Origin: Psettodes erumei
Lineage: Eukaryota > Chordata > Actinopteri > Pleuronectiformes > Psettodidae
DNA: 64,000 nt
Assembly (NCBI GenBank): GCA_016785225.1
Contig: JAFBJZ010000612.1
Coordinates: 2,128,001 to 2,192,000, forward strand
Reading direction: 5' to 3'
Part shown: positions 1 to 12,250 of the stretch, one piece after another
Layout: each line of letters starts with the position of its first letter
How positions within the stretch are numbered: the first letter of the stretch is position 1
The notes under the pieces: generated by a model
Database searches by the model: none
Told to the model about the DNA's origin: nothing
Seen by the model: the letters and a program-made list of their open reading frames with translations, nothing else
Program-made: the position numbers and the translations under genes

Positions 1-376
1 CACAGTGGCGTGAAAATGACTCAAGAGCTTGTTTATTTTTCTTAGCTTATGAATACACCGCACTGATCTGGTTTGCTCCTGCAGAGATGCACAACATATG
101 TGTGTCTGTGATCAGCCAGCTGTCAGGGGATTGTCTTTGCGGTGTGTTCAAGTGCAAGTGTTGGCGGCAGCCTTTGCCGGCACAAGTCCTTTGAGGTCAG
201 CCCGTTGTCTCTGCGTCCTCATTAAGTGGAGCCACAGGTTCGGGCGGCAGGGCGGCACAATCGCTGACGTCCACTGTGCTACACAAAGAAAAGCCTTTCT
301 GATGTGCTGACAGTGAAGATGGAGCGATGGCTCACTGCTACTGCAGTGTGCAATTTGCACCGGAGGAGGCCCCGTG

Positions 377-416
<40 letters not shown>

Positions 417-779
417 GTGTGTGTGTGTCAGGATTGGCCACACATCCCATGGATCAATGGTGGTTGTATTTCCATGGCCAGTGTGCATTTCCCCTCACTT
501 CCAGCCACGGGGCTCTTTAGTGTCCAGGTTCATCACCTGGTGTGATATCTGTCTGTTGTTACGATGCTCCGGTTCCAGATCGACACCATTGTTTATGAAG
601 AAAATGCTCGATTGACACCTTCATGCTTTAAATTCATACTGCGTGGTGGAGTACAACCAGACTTATATATCCTTCAGCTGTAAATATCAGTATCACTGTA
701 TATCCTGTCTTAATTTGTGCTCAGACTGTTTTCGTACAACGTGTGAGGACAATGTTCTGTCCCGTCTCCTCTCTCCCAG
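1..779 (+). other. rptor: 3' part of the intron before exon 2 (rptor intron 1)
   Basis: No exon is visible here. The stretch holds a (GT)18 tract at 379-414 followed by a further short GT run to 428. It ends in a good pyrimidine-rich acceptor (tctcctctctcccag) directly before the ATG-beginning exon. The short open frames in this stretch are largely translations of the GT tract and its complement. The preceding coding exon, expected to encode about the first 54 residues, is not in the window. Confidence 0.85.
379..428 (+). repeat. (GT)n microsatellite
   Basis: Eighteen pure GT units, then aa, then six more GT-type units. Confidence 0.95.
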
Positions 780-882
780 ATGAAGACTGTGAGTGTGGCG
801 CTGGTGCTGTGTCTCAATGTCGGCGTTGACCCTCCGGATGTGGTCAAGACCTCCCCCTGCGCCAGACTGGAGTGCTGGATAG
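780..882 (+). CDS. rptor: rptor exon 2: start of the Raptor N-terminal conserved domain
   Basis: This 103-nt exon encodes 34 residues beginning MKTVSVALVLCLNVGVDPPD and ending at ECWI, plus the first base of an Asp codon. It covers about human residues 55-88. The hydrophobic run TVSVALVLCLNVGV is the first central beta strand of the caspase-like RNC domain, and the following PPDVVK segment is typical of Raptor. The acceptor is ctctcccag and the donor is g|gtgagt, close to consensus. The intron after it is phase 1. The exon starts with an ATG, but this is an internal Met in Raptor and not the initiator, because known vertebrate proteins have about 54 residues upstream. The residue change T to S in the KTSPC segment relative to human is conservative. 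Confidence 0.96.
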
Positions 883-2200
883 GTGAGTGAGTCCACACGC
901 GGTCTGACTCTATAAATGAACAAAACAAATCTCAAAAGTTAACCTTAAAAGTTTGGCTTTTCCTCTGCAACATTTAGGGATATTCTCAGTCTTTTCCCAC
1001 GGGAGCTCGGTTCATGAGACCTCTGTCAGCTCCGGATGAATCAGTCTGCCCCCCCATAAGAACCAAACAACGAAACGCAGAACAAAAACAAAGGAACCGT
1101 CTCCACTGAATGGGAACCTCAAAACCATTGTTTAGCTCCCCTGAGACTCTTTGACTCTTACAAGTGAGGGAAGCACATAAAACAGTGAACACAGCTCTTA
1201 AAGTTTCTGAGCGACTTCTGAGGATGCTGCCACTCGCTTTCTGTGACAGGGTTTGGGAAAATGAAGAGGTGATATCCTGAAGATTCACCGCAGTGTTTAA
1301 TTCAAGACTTCCGTCTGCTTTTCAGTGGACACGATGTGTGCGCAGTTGTCTAAAAATGGCTTTTATGCAAAGGCACCACAACAGGAAATGGTACAGAGTT
1401 GAAGGTAGAGGCCTTCCTGTTGTAATATGCACTCTCATCATCAGGTTTCAAAAAGGACTCTTGTATCATACATTTTAATTAATATTTCTCAATGTCCAAT
1501 TTGAGGAAAATATGATGATTGTTGAGTCTCTAGATAATTCCTAAATTAGAAAGCAATCACTCAGTATGAAATTACTTATTATAAGAAATGCATGTTGTTT
1601 TTCCTTGAAAGTTAAAAATGTTTTTATCATTTGACACATCAGACCCCTCATGTTGCGGTGACAATGTGCTGTAAGAAGGGCCCATTCATTCTCAGCGCAG
1701 TGGTTGAATTATTTGCAAAAAGCATATCAGTATCTCCTGCAAACTTGCCAATACATTCTTCTCTGCCTGCCGCACGCAATTTGATCTGTCCTCAATCTAT
1801 ATTCTGCTATTCCTCATGCCATATTGATGCACTCTCATCAATATTTCAACCTGAGGGGCGGCTGCTATTTTTCCAAACCCTGCCTTTGATTTAATAAAAA
1901 AAAAAAAAAAACTCCTTCGATGCTGAAAGAATAAGCTATAACTTGCCTTTGTAATCATGGAGGTGTTTGCCTCTTCTCTGAATGTTAAATAAGTTTAGCT
2001 TTGTAACATTGTTCTGGATGAGACTGTCAGCTATAAAACCTCATGTAAATGTGTGTGGGGAATAATATAATTAGGACTTATTTGTCACCTCCAGACTGAG
2101 TGAGTATGGTTTTGCTTTGCTACAAACGTTGCGTGCTATATGCGTGTGCGTGCGTGTGTGTGTGATCACAGTGTGCTTACGCGCTGTATTTGCTCGCCAG
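883..2200 (+). other. rptor: rptor intron 2 (1.3 kb)
   Basis: The intron opens with gtgagtga and closes with tttgctcgccag. It holds an A-run near 1895 and a mixed TG/CG-TG stretch around 2140-2164, about 40 nt before the acceptor. A usual yTnAy-type branch site (cttac near 2176-2180) lies between that stretch and the acceptor. I see no further gene or repeat of note. Confidence 0.85.
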
Positions 2201-2283
2201 ATCCTCTGTCGATGGGCTCACAGAAAGCCCTGGAGACCATCGGGGCCAACCTGCAGAAGCAATATGAAAACTGGCAACCCAGG
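2201..2283 (+). CDS. rptor: rptor exon 3: RNC domain
   Basis: The 83-nt exon completes the Asp codon begun in the previous exon and encodes PLSMGSQKALETIGANLQ and onward to the ENWQPR segment, about human residues 89-116. This is the helical linker between the first strand and the core of the caspase-like fold, and it is strongly conserved among Raptor/Kog1 proteins. The acceptor is gctcgccag|at and the donor is agg|gtgagt. The following intron is phase 0. Human Raptor has Pro where this fish has Ser in the SMGSQ segment (from memory). Confidence 0.96.
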
Positions 2284-3540
2284 GTGAGTGGGTTCACATC
2301 AACCAGCCTCCCTCCGTCTCTTGCGTTCTTCTTGTAATGATGCTGCAGCCCCACACACTCAGTCACTCGTATTTCAGTGCACACACACTTGCTAATGAAA
2401 TGAAAATGGTCATATCACATTATCACTTATTAATTTGACGTCCCTGAAGCCATTCTTAGCCTTTCTCAAAGGTGCCTCAGAAGCTGTAGATAGATTTTGG
2501 CAGACCGTCCTGTGCATCCAGAGCGACTTTTTGCCAATTTTGTGAGCCAAACGGATGTTGGTGATCGTGCTGTGTGAGAGGGGACTTTCGGGACAGTGGC
2601 AGCTATTGATTCCAATCATGTGTTCAGATGCATGGACATCGGTTTCTGCTCCCTCGTGCGTAAAGGTGTGACAAATCTTGTCTGGATGTAACCCAGAGTT
2701 ACGCTGGGACAACTTGTGCCTATTAGCTTGTTTGGTATGTGAATTTTTAAAAACATCTTGATGGATGTGAGCCTGAAAACACATTTCCTGTGGCTGCTAT
2801 TTATTCCCCATGTTGACGTTTAATGATCAGCTGAGCTGTGTGGATTTATTTTATACCTCACTGTGTCATCGCTAATCATCCCCTGTATGCGCTGTGCCAG
2901 ATGAATCGTGTGTTCTTGTAAACTCAGCTGCTAGAGGTTTGTGTGCGCGTGGATTTGTATCATGGTCGCCAGCAGCAGCACTTTTCCTTGGCTCCTAGCT
3001 GTAAGCGAGCTTAGTGTTTTCCCAGAAGCTCCTTGCTCTGTCATCCTCCTCGTCGAGACACAACGATGCTAAGAGGCCGAGGGGCTGGAGCAGATGGCAG
3101 GGGCGGCCCCTCCATCACTCCTCAACACACTCCTTATGTGCTCAGACAGAACACTGATGAGGCGAGACAAATGAAGGTGTAGGTGAAGAAAGGAATTTAG
3201 GCAGAGATGGACAGGAAGAGACAACAGCTGAAGTAAAAGACTGAGTTGTGCTGCTCTCACAGCGTTTGGATGGAGAGAGCAGGGTGTGAGGCCGACTGTA
3301 TACATTGGTTGGTCCATGCCGATGAAAAAAGCAAGAAGTCTTCACTGCCAGCTTTTTTTTTTTTTTTAATTCTTTTAGATGTCCAGACGTGCTTCTTCTT
3401 CTCCTGTAGATTAAAGGATCCACACTCAGGCGTCTCTCAGTATACAAAAGCCTTTGAGGCTTTTTTCTTTCCGCTACACATAGTGAAGTGTAATCTCCAC
3501 TGGCAGCAGCTCAAATGAGCAAATCAGTCAGCCGGCTCTA

Positions 3541-3790
3541 TCGAATGATAGAAAATTAAGCCACAGCATTTTTCAGAAACAATTTTATCATTATTTTCTT
3601 AAGCAAACATGGACGATTCGCTTGTTCCACATCTCCAGTGTCACAAATGAACTGCTTTTCTTTTATGTCACCTTGGATTCTGAGAACCCTCGAAGGGTAA
3701 ATAACTATTTTCTGACATTTTCTAGACAAAAAGTACATCGACTACCAGATTAATCAATAGTCATTATAGTCATTAGTTAAAACACTAAAA
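3541..3790 (-). repeat. degenerate copy of a common teleost dispersed repeat
   Basis: The stretch contains, in order, segments like tgtcaccttggattctgag, tattttctgacattttctag and an AT-rich tail of repeated gattaatc/tagtcatta motifs. This order is characteristic of a very abundant repeat seen in introns of percomorph fishes. The copy is diverged and its ends are approximate. Identification rests on pattern memory. The strand call is arbitrary. Confidence 0.5.
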
Positions 3791-3905
3791 AGTGCACAAA
3801 TATGTCAAGGTTTTTTGTGCAAAAAATGAAATTATTTATTTGACCAGAAACGCAGGATATTTTGTTTTGTCAACAGTAGCAACAGAGAGCAATTTGTAGT
3901 GGCAG

Positions 3906-3908
<3 letters not shown>

Positions 3909-3949
<41 letters not shown>
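3909..3949 (+). repeat. (GT)20 microsatellite
   Basis: Uninterrupted GT run within intron 3, next to the degenerate dispersed repeat. Confidence 0.95.
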
Positions 3950-3951
<2 letters not shown>

Positions 3952-6285
3952 TCGTGTGGTCGTAACACAGCATCCAAAGTCAAAACAAGCCAGATTTATC
4001 ACAAAACAGAACTTCTATCTAATAACTTTACATACTTACAGTTTTGTATTTCAAGAGCTTATTTCATGCCAGGTCCAGCACCTCTCCTCTTTTGACTACC
4101 TACTTCTCAAAAAAAAGCCGGGCGATCCTTTTGATCGAGCTGTCAGCGCTTGCACGTACACCGAGCGAAAAGCACATCTGGTAATTAGGCCATTTACGCG
4201 CTCAGAAAAACAGAGTAAAACCTGCGGGGAAGATAGGACGCTTAATTAAAGAGATGATTACAAATGTTAGACGGCAAATTAAGAATGTCAAAAAGACAGT
4301 AAAACTTGGTATCATTTTCCTGAGGAAAAGCTGACTGAGGACGAGTTGACTGATGACGTTTCTAAAACGAGTCAGGGTTGTGAAAATTCGGGGCAGTCGG
4401 TTCTAGCGCTAGCGACCAGCTAATGCTAATGCCAGCAGGAGCAACTAAAGACGACCGCTGTAGCAGCTAGCAGCTAGCCAGATTTACGAACCGGAGCAGG
4501 GATTACCATGGCAACAGGAGGAAACCCAGCGAAACCCCAAGTTTATTTAAGAGCATGTTATATTCAGCTTTGACTGAAGAATTCTCCGGTTTGTTCTTGA
4601 GCTTCCAACAAAAGAATTGGGCTAACAAACACAAGGGCCATATGCTTCCTCAAGGGGTCGGTTGTCTGATAAAACTGCATATAACAAGTTGAATGAGGAG
4701 TCGAAGGTGCTTAACACACAGCGCTGACCCCAGACCTGTGGAGTAAAAGCCGAAACAGGGAGGAGGAGAATCAGGACATGGCAGAGTGAGGAGTGTTTTG
4801 GAAAAGAAGATAAGGTAAGCCATTGTGTCTGTTAATAGGCCGCTGTCTAAATTGGTTTTATTGGGCTGCCGTGCTGCTCTTTTAATTATAGTCGAATTTT
4901 AGAAACGTGTGTCTGATTCTTTTTAAGTATTGTTGTCTATGTCAGACCTATAGAGAAATGAACTGCTGGCTGTGCTGTAATGTCCATGTGGAGATGTGGG
5001 CATTTGTGTGTGTTGTGCAGAGTAGACAAAAATAATTTTCACAACATTCATATCATGCAAATTACTTATAATTGGGGCGTGTAAGTGCATGAATAACATG
5101 CATGATATCATGTTTTCAGCACAGGGGGACGTCATCCCTGCGTTCCCATATGCATTTTGCACTCCCGAACTGTCTGATTTACAAATTACACAGTGGCTAT
5201 TTACAGACAAAGCGGTTGTGTGTGTTTGTGTGTGTGCCTGTGTCTCAATAGTGGCTGTCATTGTTGATATTGTTGCGTCAGTGTATGGGAAAACCCGTAT
5301 GAGTAAGATATACGGTATACAATATAAAGCAGAGCAAAACACTATGCAACAGAGCAATAGATAAATGAAACGGCAAATGAAATCTCCAACAACTCTACCA
5401 ATCTTCCAAACAACTTATACAGCCAAAAAGTTTTTCTCAACAGCTGAATTTCAGAGATTACTTTGTTGGCCACAAACAGGTGCGCTGCTGAAATGAGCTC
5501 ACCCCAGGAAACTGTGGAAGCACCCAGATCTTGTAGCTTCTCATCTCACGATCAGTTCAGCAAGTGGAAGGCCGCTGCCTAAACAGCAGTCACATCCTCT
5601 CATTAAAAGTGTGGCATTTTCGCTGGGAAACGGTGCCCCTGCTCCTTTTCCCGAAAGGTTAACGTTTCATTTCAGAAAACTGTATTAATTTTTTATGGTA
5701 CCAGTGATGGTTGACAACCTCTCCTATAAAACACTGTGGGGGTGTCTATGCGAGGGGCAGTGACAGCTGTAACTGAGATCTGTGATGGTTGAATGGACGG
5801 CTGATTCTCTACTTATTAATGTGCTGCCGACTTATTGCGTTTGATGTGAATTTGGGATAAAAGTACATCTTATTTCAGCTAATTCCATGTAAATATTTTA
5901 AAGTTGGAATCAAAGTCAGTTTTATATCAATGTAACAGAAGTTATCTCAGGGCACTTTTCATACAGAGCAGATCTAGACCGTACTCTGTACAATATTTAT
6001 CGCGATGCAACGCCATTTCCACCACTAGCAGGCACTGAGAAACAGTGGCAAAGCAAATCTTTTTTTTTTTAAGAGATAGAAACCTCAAGACCAACGAGGG
6101 GGGCGACCAGCTGCTTCAACTGGTTGGGACGAGAGAGAGAGGGAGCAGGGAGGAAGAGAGCGTAGACACTTTCACATAGAGATGTGATAATAGTTTATTT
6201 TAGCAGCAGGTGTTGAGCAGGAACATGGGGGCACTGGGATCCAGTCAGGGCCAGACTCGACAGCTCCAGAAGAAGAAGTATCTGC

Positions 6286-6306
6286 AGAGAGAGAGAGAGA
6301 GAGAGA
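6286..6306 (+). repeat. (GA)10 microsatellite
   Basis: Uninterrupted purine dinucleotide run in intron 3. Confidence 0.9.
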
Positions 6307-9300
6307 ACAATATTGGATTATTCAGCTGCGTTTCAAACCACCTATGAATATGTTTTCAAGGACCAGATTTGCTCATACCCTTTTTCTTTTGAGACTTTTT
6401 AAACAAAAAGTCTGTTTGTTATCAGATATGTGCAGTAAAATCTGATTTCATGGCCTCTGAGGGATAGGTAGACAAGGATGGAGGAGGGTTTTTTTTTTTT
6501 TTGGGACAGGCAGGTGGAAAAGCAAATGTGGACAGATAGAAGGTAACAAAAGAGACAGGTTGGTCATACGTGCGGTAACTTGGATGCAACAGTAGCTGTC
6601 GAGTTGCCTCAGCATCAGAATGGACGCCTCCTCGTTGCCTCTTTGACTGGGAGCAGGGAAATCCTCCACGGCCACCAAAACCCCTCCATCACGAGGAGGT
6701 GAAAGAAAACAGTGAGTTTGGTTTGACAGCAGAGAAGTAAGACGGGGCGGAGGAAGAGACGCCCGGGAGAGAGCAGCTGAAGGAGCGTGGGCTCGGCCGA
6801 CCTGGGGGGGGGGCGGCAGCAAACGGTGGTAGGAGTGCAGGAGGAGGAGTGGGAGGGTGAGAAAGCTGTGAGGATTCACAGCTCTGCAGCACCACCGCAG
6901 AGCAGCGTTCGCCAACACACCTTACATAAACTGTTGACAAAGCAATCAATTACACCGCGGCTATTCACTGCTTTGTCACCCCGGCCAGGAGTCTTGTCAT
7001 AAGTTCATTTCAGATCAGATTGGTCGGGAAATATTAGACCTACGAGCCAACCAGTTTGGCCGTTTTGCCATTTTCCCCCGTGCGTTGCCCGTGGCGTCCA
7101 TCAGCTGCACGGAGAGTTCAGCTGTGCCAACGTGCTGTCACGAATCCACTTCTCAGTTTGCTTCTCTACTCTTACATTAACCCACACGGCCAGAAAACAC
7201 AGAGAGAAAGGCAAACGCTGTCCTGGCTGCTGCCCACGCGCTCTCTCTACCAACGCTCACTCTTTTTTATTATCTCTCCTTCTGTCTCTCTGTCCTCCAT
7301 CATCTTTTTCTACTCCTCATCGAATGCTCTCTTTTCTACCGAGGCTCTCTTGTGTCCACGCTTGGATTACGTCCGCATGTTTGTCCACATGTCTTCTTTG
7401 CCTGTGCGGATGTGATTTGTTTGCGCCCGGGTGAAGAAAAGGTGTCATGATGCCTCTCTGCTTCTTGTTGACTTGAGCTGAGAGCATGTTGCAGTTCATG
7501 CAGATTATAAAACATCCCTCACAGTGCCGTGTTGCCTTCACTTCCGTCAGTCTACCGTCGAACTGACAGCTGAGCTTTTTCACCGTCCTCCAGTAATCTG
7601 ACAGAGGGAGCGGGCGGACGACCCCAAAACAGTATCGCTGCAAACCACTCACTTTATCAAGACCTTCATTATAGCTCTATTTTATCTATTTTTTCAGCAT
7701 TTGCTATTCACTGTGTTTGCATCCTGTACAGTAGCTATTGTTGTCCGCCTTGTAGTGGATGTGACGCAGAAGACAACAGATGGTAAATAGGGATGTAGCA
7801 TTTTATTATCTGTTCATTGTCGCTGTGTCCAGCAGCATTAGCTGTCTCCTTTATCAAAATAAACCACTGAACACCTTTTTTTAGTCATTTCTCTCATGAA
7901 TAGTAGCTTCTCAACACAAATACATCACAGATAGACAGCGGCAGGCTCCCCATGTCGAGGATTTTTTCGGTCACAGATACGCAGGTGTGCTGGTCTGCTG
8001 CAAAGATTCTAGGATCAAGTTCAAAATAAATACAACGAAAATCCAGCAAGCAGCAGCCACAAGCAAAAAATGAAGTACAATTAGTAAAGCGACGACTACA
8101 GTATGATGCATTAATATAAACACGCACATTATGAGCATTCAAGAAAAGAGCAGAAGATCTAATTATGAGTAACATTTGTTAGCAGTCGGGCTGTTAGCGG
8201 CGTGTCCTCATACTCGGCAATGTGCGTGTGGTTTCATTTGTGTGTGTACGAGATGACTGTGGATGACTGGAGGCCGGCAAAAACATCACGTGGTACGCAC
8301 CGGTCAGCAGGTTGGGAACCGGTGGCGACGTGCGGCCCTGTGCCAGCAGGAGAGTCTTTACTGACGTACCAGTGCTCTCATTTTTATACCCTCACCTCAC
8401 TTTCAAACTTCACTTGCAAACTCTCCGCTTTCTCACCGCTCTGTCGTACAGCAGCTTCACTATCCCTCACCGTCTCCCTTTCATTCGTCAGCCATCTTTG
8501 TTGTCGAGCGTCCTCAGAAGCCGGCCCTCGCTCAGCAGTCTGGGCTGTTTATTGAACGTGTCTGCGTTGTATCACGACCAGACGGGATTTCGGCCGAGGA
8601 CCGCTTTTGTGGCGTGCAGAGGCATCAAGAGGCTACACGCTCTGGCGAATCCTGACTCGGCTTTCACTTTCTCTCCGGGCGTCTCCAGCTCCACACGCCT
8701 CCTCTGCTCTCCGATTCTCTTTTAAGCCTCACTCGTGGGCCTTCGTTCTCTCGCTGCGCGGCGCTCCCTTTTCTCTCCCCCTCTGCGCCGTGTCTCGTGC
8801 GTTCGAAAATCTCCCCCCTTACCTTGTTGTATGTTTTGCTAGTTATCGAGATGAAAAGTGACACGCCTGTCTTGACAAATGGCCTTTTTCAAAGACGATG
8901 CAGCGTGGCTTAACTACTAAACACGTTGCAGCCGTCAAACTAGTTTACAACAGACTTGCTGGTCCATCTCCATCTCTTCAGCTCTCCCCGTGTCTTCCTC
9001 TCTTGCCGGGCTGCAGGAGTTGAACCCCCGCCGTCCGCTCGGCTACCTGTCTCTGCATTATGTATCAGCGAGCTGCAGCTCAAACACACTGATTACCTTT
9101 GACTCTGACTTTCTCTTATCGCCCTGGAAACACCGAGCTACGCAGCAGAGGTTTGCACAAGTCAAACATGTCTTTATGTAGACGGTAATGATGCAACTCG
9201 CTTTTTAGACTTGACTAATGCAACTTCACCTTAACTAAGGTAACTCCGCTGATTTTACTCATGGAATTGAGGTTCATTCATCCATTTAACTTTTCATCTC

Positions 9301-11157
9301 GACATATAGGTCAAAAAAGTTTGGGTGGCCGTGCAGTGAGGGGCGAAAGAAAGTGTTGAGTTGAGTCGCATCATGGGAAACACAGGATCTGACGTTTTTG
9401 GAACGTGACCTTTTATAAAAATCAAGATAACGCTGCTGCATCTGTTTTGATCAGGACTTTATGGAAGTGACATATTTATTGCCAGAACACGGCTTTAAAC
9501 TTATGCAGGTGCTGAAGCTTTATAAAGTTAATAACGTCTTTAGACCACTCCTCAGAGGAACAATGAATGAATTCATTAATTATTGGATGGTGAAGGTTGA
9601 TCGACGCAAAGTGAGAAGGCTCAATGTGAGGTTGAAATACCCGTTACAGCACCAACATCCCGGTTCCTCTGGTTCTGACCAATCAGGAAGTGCTGCTAAT
9701 TTAAATCTGGCCCTCCGTAAAGATGGAGCAGTTTTCCTTCTATCAGACAACACTGAGCATTTCTCTGAACAAGGACTTCGTCACGCCACGCCTGTTTCCA
9801 GGTTGAGTGCATCTCCCACACGGTCCACCCTCATCAACAGATAATGTTAACGTATCGGGCTATGTTGTGCTGCCATTAACCAATGCCATTATTGAGAGAC
9901 TTGATTTCTGATGAGCAATGCATATGGTTTCCTTTTTTTATAGTGTTGTGTAACAGCAATCCAATCATATGTTTGTTTTCATTTAAATCACCTCCCCAGA
10001 ATTATTAGAGGAAAAAAATCCCGTTCCCGTACCTATTGTATCGTAAATTTCTGTATTTATATGCGATGATACCACAGATATGTTCCCCAAGTCAAATGGG
10101 AGCTTCCTCTCTTTCACAGCTCACAGTCTGTGTTAGTGAGAACATTAGTAAGGAGCCTCTTCGTTTGCACTTCATGACACTGAGCCAAGGTGCTTCTCCT
10201 GCTGTGGCCAGTCAACATGTCCACAGTATAACACGCTCTGTGCAGATTGTATGAGCTCTAATGTATGCTGTGAACGGCAGCCTTGACTGGCAGTAGCGTC
10301 GCTCTTTCAGCCCAGCAGAGACGGCAGCAGACAAAGATAACGTGACAATCAGCAGCATTGGGAGGAACTTGCTTTTTTTTTTTTTAACATTCTTTGCTCG
10401 ATGCAAACTATGCTGAAGTGGCAAGAGAGTTTCCAGCAGATGCACAGCCATGTGACTTGAGGTAACTGCTGTCTAGTAGAGTTTTAGTAGTTCCCTCATG
10501 ACCCACTGACAACAGGAACACACCCTTAGCTGATGCTGCAGCGGTGACGGCGGTACTATGAATTGGCAGTACCTGCGTTTGATGGAAAAATGCTAGTCAC
10601 TGGTGTTTCAGATGGGAAGATCGCGTGAGGATAATACCAACGCTCCAAAATCATGTGACGATGAGGATGGAAGCGTGTGGCCAGCAGAAGGGAAGTGGGG
10701 TTTGGTCGCATTAAAGTGTGCGAGTGTGTGCTGACACAGCATTCAAGCTCGGCGTGGGAGGTAATGCTGCGCGCTGTCACGGAATCAAAACAAATCCAAA
10801 CACAAAAGGAGAAAAAAAAGAGGGAGGCAAATGAATGCGGATCATTTTCACAATCATTCTGATTGACGGGGGAAAAAAAAAATCCTGTTAAAATGAAGTT
10901 GATCTTTTCCTGGTTTTGGTGACAGTACTTCCTGTCCACACCGCCACTAACAAACACCGCTCTGCTCAATACAATGTTTTGTTTTGTTTTGTTTTTTTCC
11001 TTTTGAGGAGCCCTCATCAGCTGCCACATCAGTTGAATCCCACTCGAGTGCGGTTGACAGCGAGTGTGAGCGGGAAGCTGCAGAGTGAATAATGCGAAGC
11101 GGAAGCCGTCTTAATTATCTTCCCTCGCCTCTCTTCATGCACTCAGTCCAACAGGAG

Positions 11158-11190
11158 CCGGGGCTGGGGGCGGTGGTGGGGGGTGGGAGG
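11158..11190 (+). other. G-rich stretch with quadruplex-forming pattern
   Basis: Four or more G-runs of three to six lie within about 30 nt (ggggctgggggcggtgg then tggggggtggg) on the transcript strand of intron 3. Folding is inferred from the pattern only. Confidence 0.5.
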
Positions 11191-12210
11191 TATTGATTAG
11201 TCCTTTCTGATGCAGATCACCTCGTTAACATCCCAGTAAACCACAGTTTGGAGACCTTGTGCTGATGTTGAGATGGAGATTAACTGCATATTACTGGGAT
11301 TTCAAGGTGGCGTATAGTTGTTTTTTTTTTTTTCCATTAACAGCTGCGTACGAAACGCACGTCGTCACGTTAGCTGCACAGCGCCGTGGGCTTAGTTTGG
11401 CTTTCACCATATACAGTGTTCAGACTAACCTTATCTCTCATTTCACCTCATTTAGGGGCAGATGCACACATCTGCAGTGCGCACCAAATTTTTCAGCATG
11501 TTTGTTGGTGCCGACATGATAGATTTTAAGCTTCTTCTGTGTCTACTTTGATGCACTGAGCCGAGGAAACGTCTTTGTGAGAGGCATACGCACTATTTTA
11601 GCCTTTTTGGCCATTTTTTTTCCCAGAATACTGGGCAGTTAAACCAAGACATCGGGCTGAAAGGCGCACACTATAGAAGAGTCAGGTGATGATTCCACTT
11701 CACACAACAGCATTCACATTAGACATAGCTGGCATCCATAAAATATATTGATTGGCTTTAAGCAAATAACAAACATAAAGGCTGACCAATGGGACTGAGC
11801 GTGTTTCCATTAACCAGGGTGAAGGAGGCTTTTCAAAGAATGGTACGAGAACTCGGGGGCTGGTAAAGTTCTCCGAGGAGCTCAGGTGGAATTGCCGACA
11901 TTAATAAGGGCCGGGCTCTTACAGCTGTTATTGTGTGTTATATTGGCACGGCTTGCTGGGACGCTTGATGGAACTGAGCCATTATGGCTGAGCATAAGAT
12001 CATTTGTTATGCTCAGGAAATTTGTATTTCTCAAAGAGGCCAATTTAGTGAGCCTGGTTGAGACTGTCAGTAAAGTGTGTGTGTGTGTGCGTGCGTGCGC
12101 GCTCTTGCCTTACTTCCTCCTCCACCGTGACTCACCTCTCTGTGTCTGCACTCATTGAGCTGTGCTCAGAAACAAATGACGAGTGTGTGACTATTATTGC
12201 ATCCTGGCCC

Positions 12211-12215
<5 letters not shown>

Positions 12216-12247
<32 letters not shown>
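12216..12247 (+). repeat. (GT)16 microsatellite
   Basis: Pure GT run. A shorter mixed GT/GC run lies about 140 nt upstream (12076-12100). Confidence 0.93.

Positions 12248-12250
<3 letters not shown>

Noticed and set aside
780..782. ATG at the start of exon 2 as the Raptor initiation codon
   Set aside because: It is directly behind a strong acceptor site, and vertebrate Raptor has about 54 conserved residues before this Met, so it is internal.
6448..6918. 156-codon minus-strand frame rich in Pro, Ser and Leu
   Set aside because: Low-complexity translation of a purine-rich stretch with poly-T and poly-C runs. No recognisable protein.
9461..9844. 127-codon + strand frame in intron 3
   Set aside because: Balanced composition but no domain, no acceptor/donor pair maintaining the rptor frame and AT-rich codons unlike the rptor exons.
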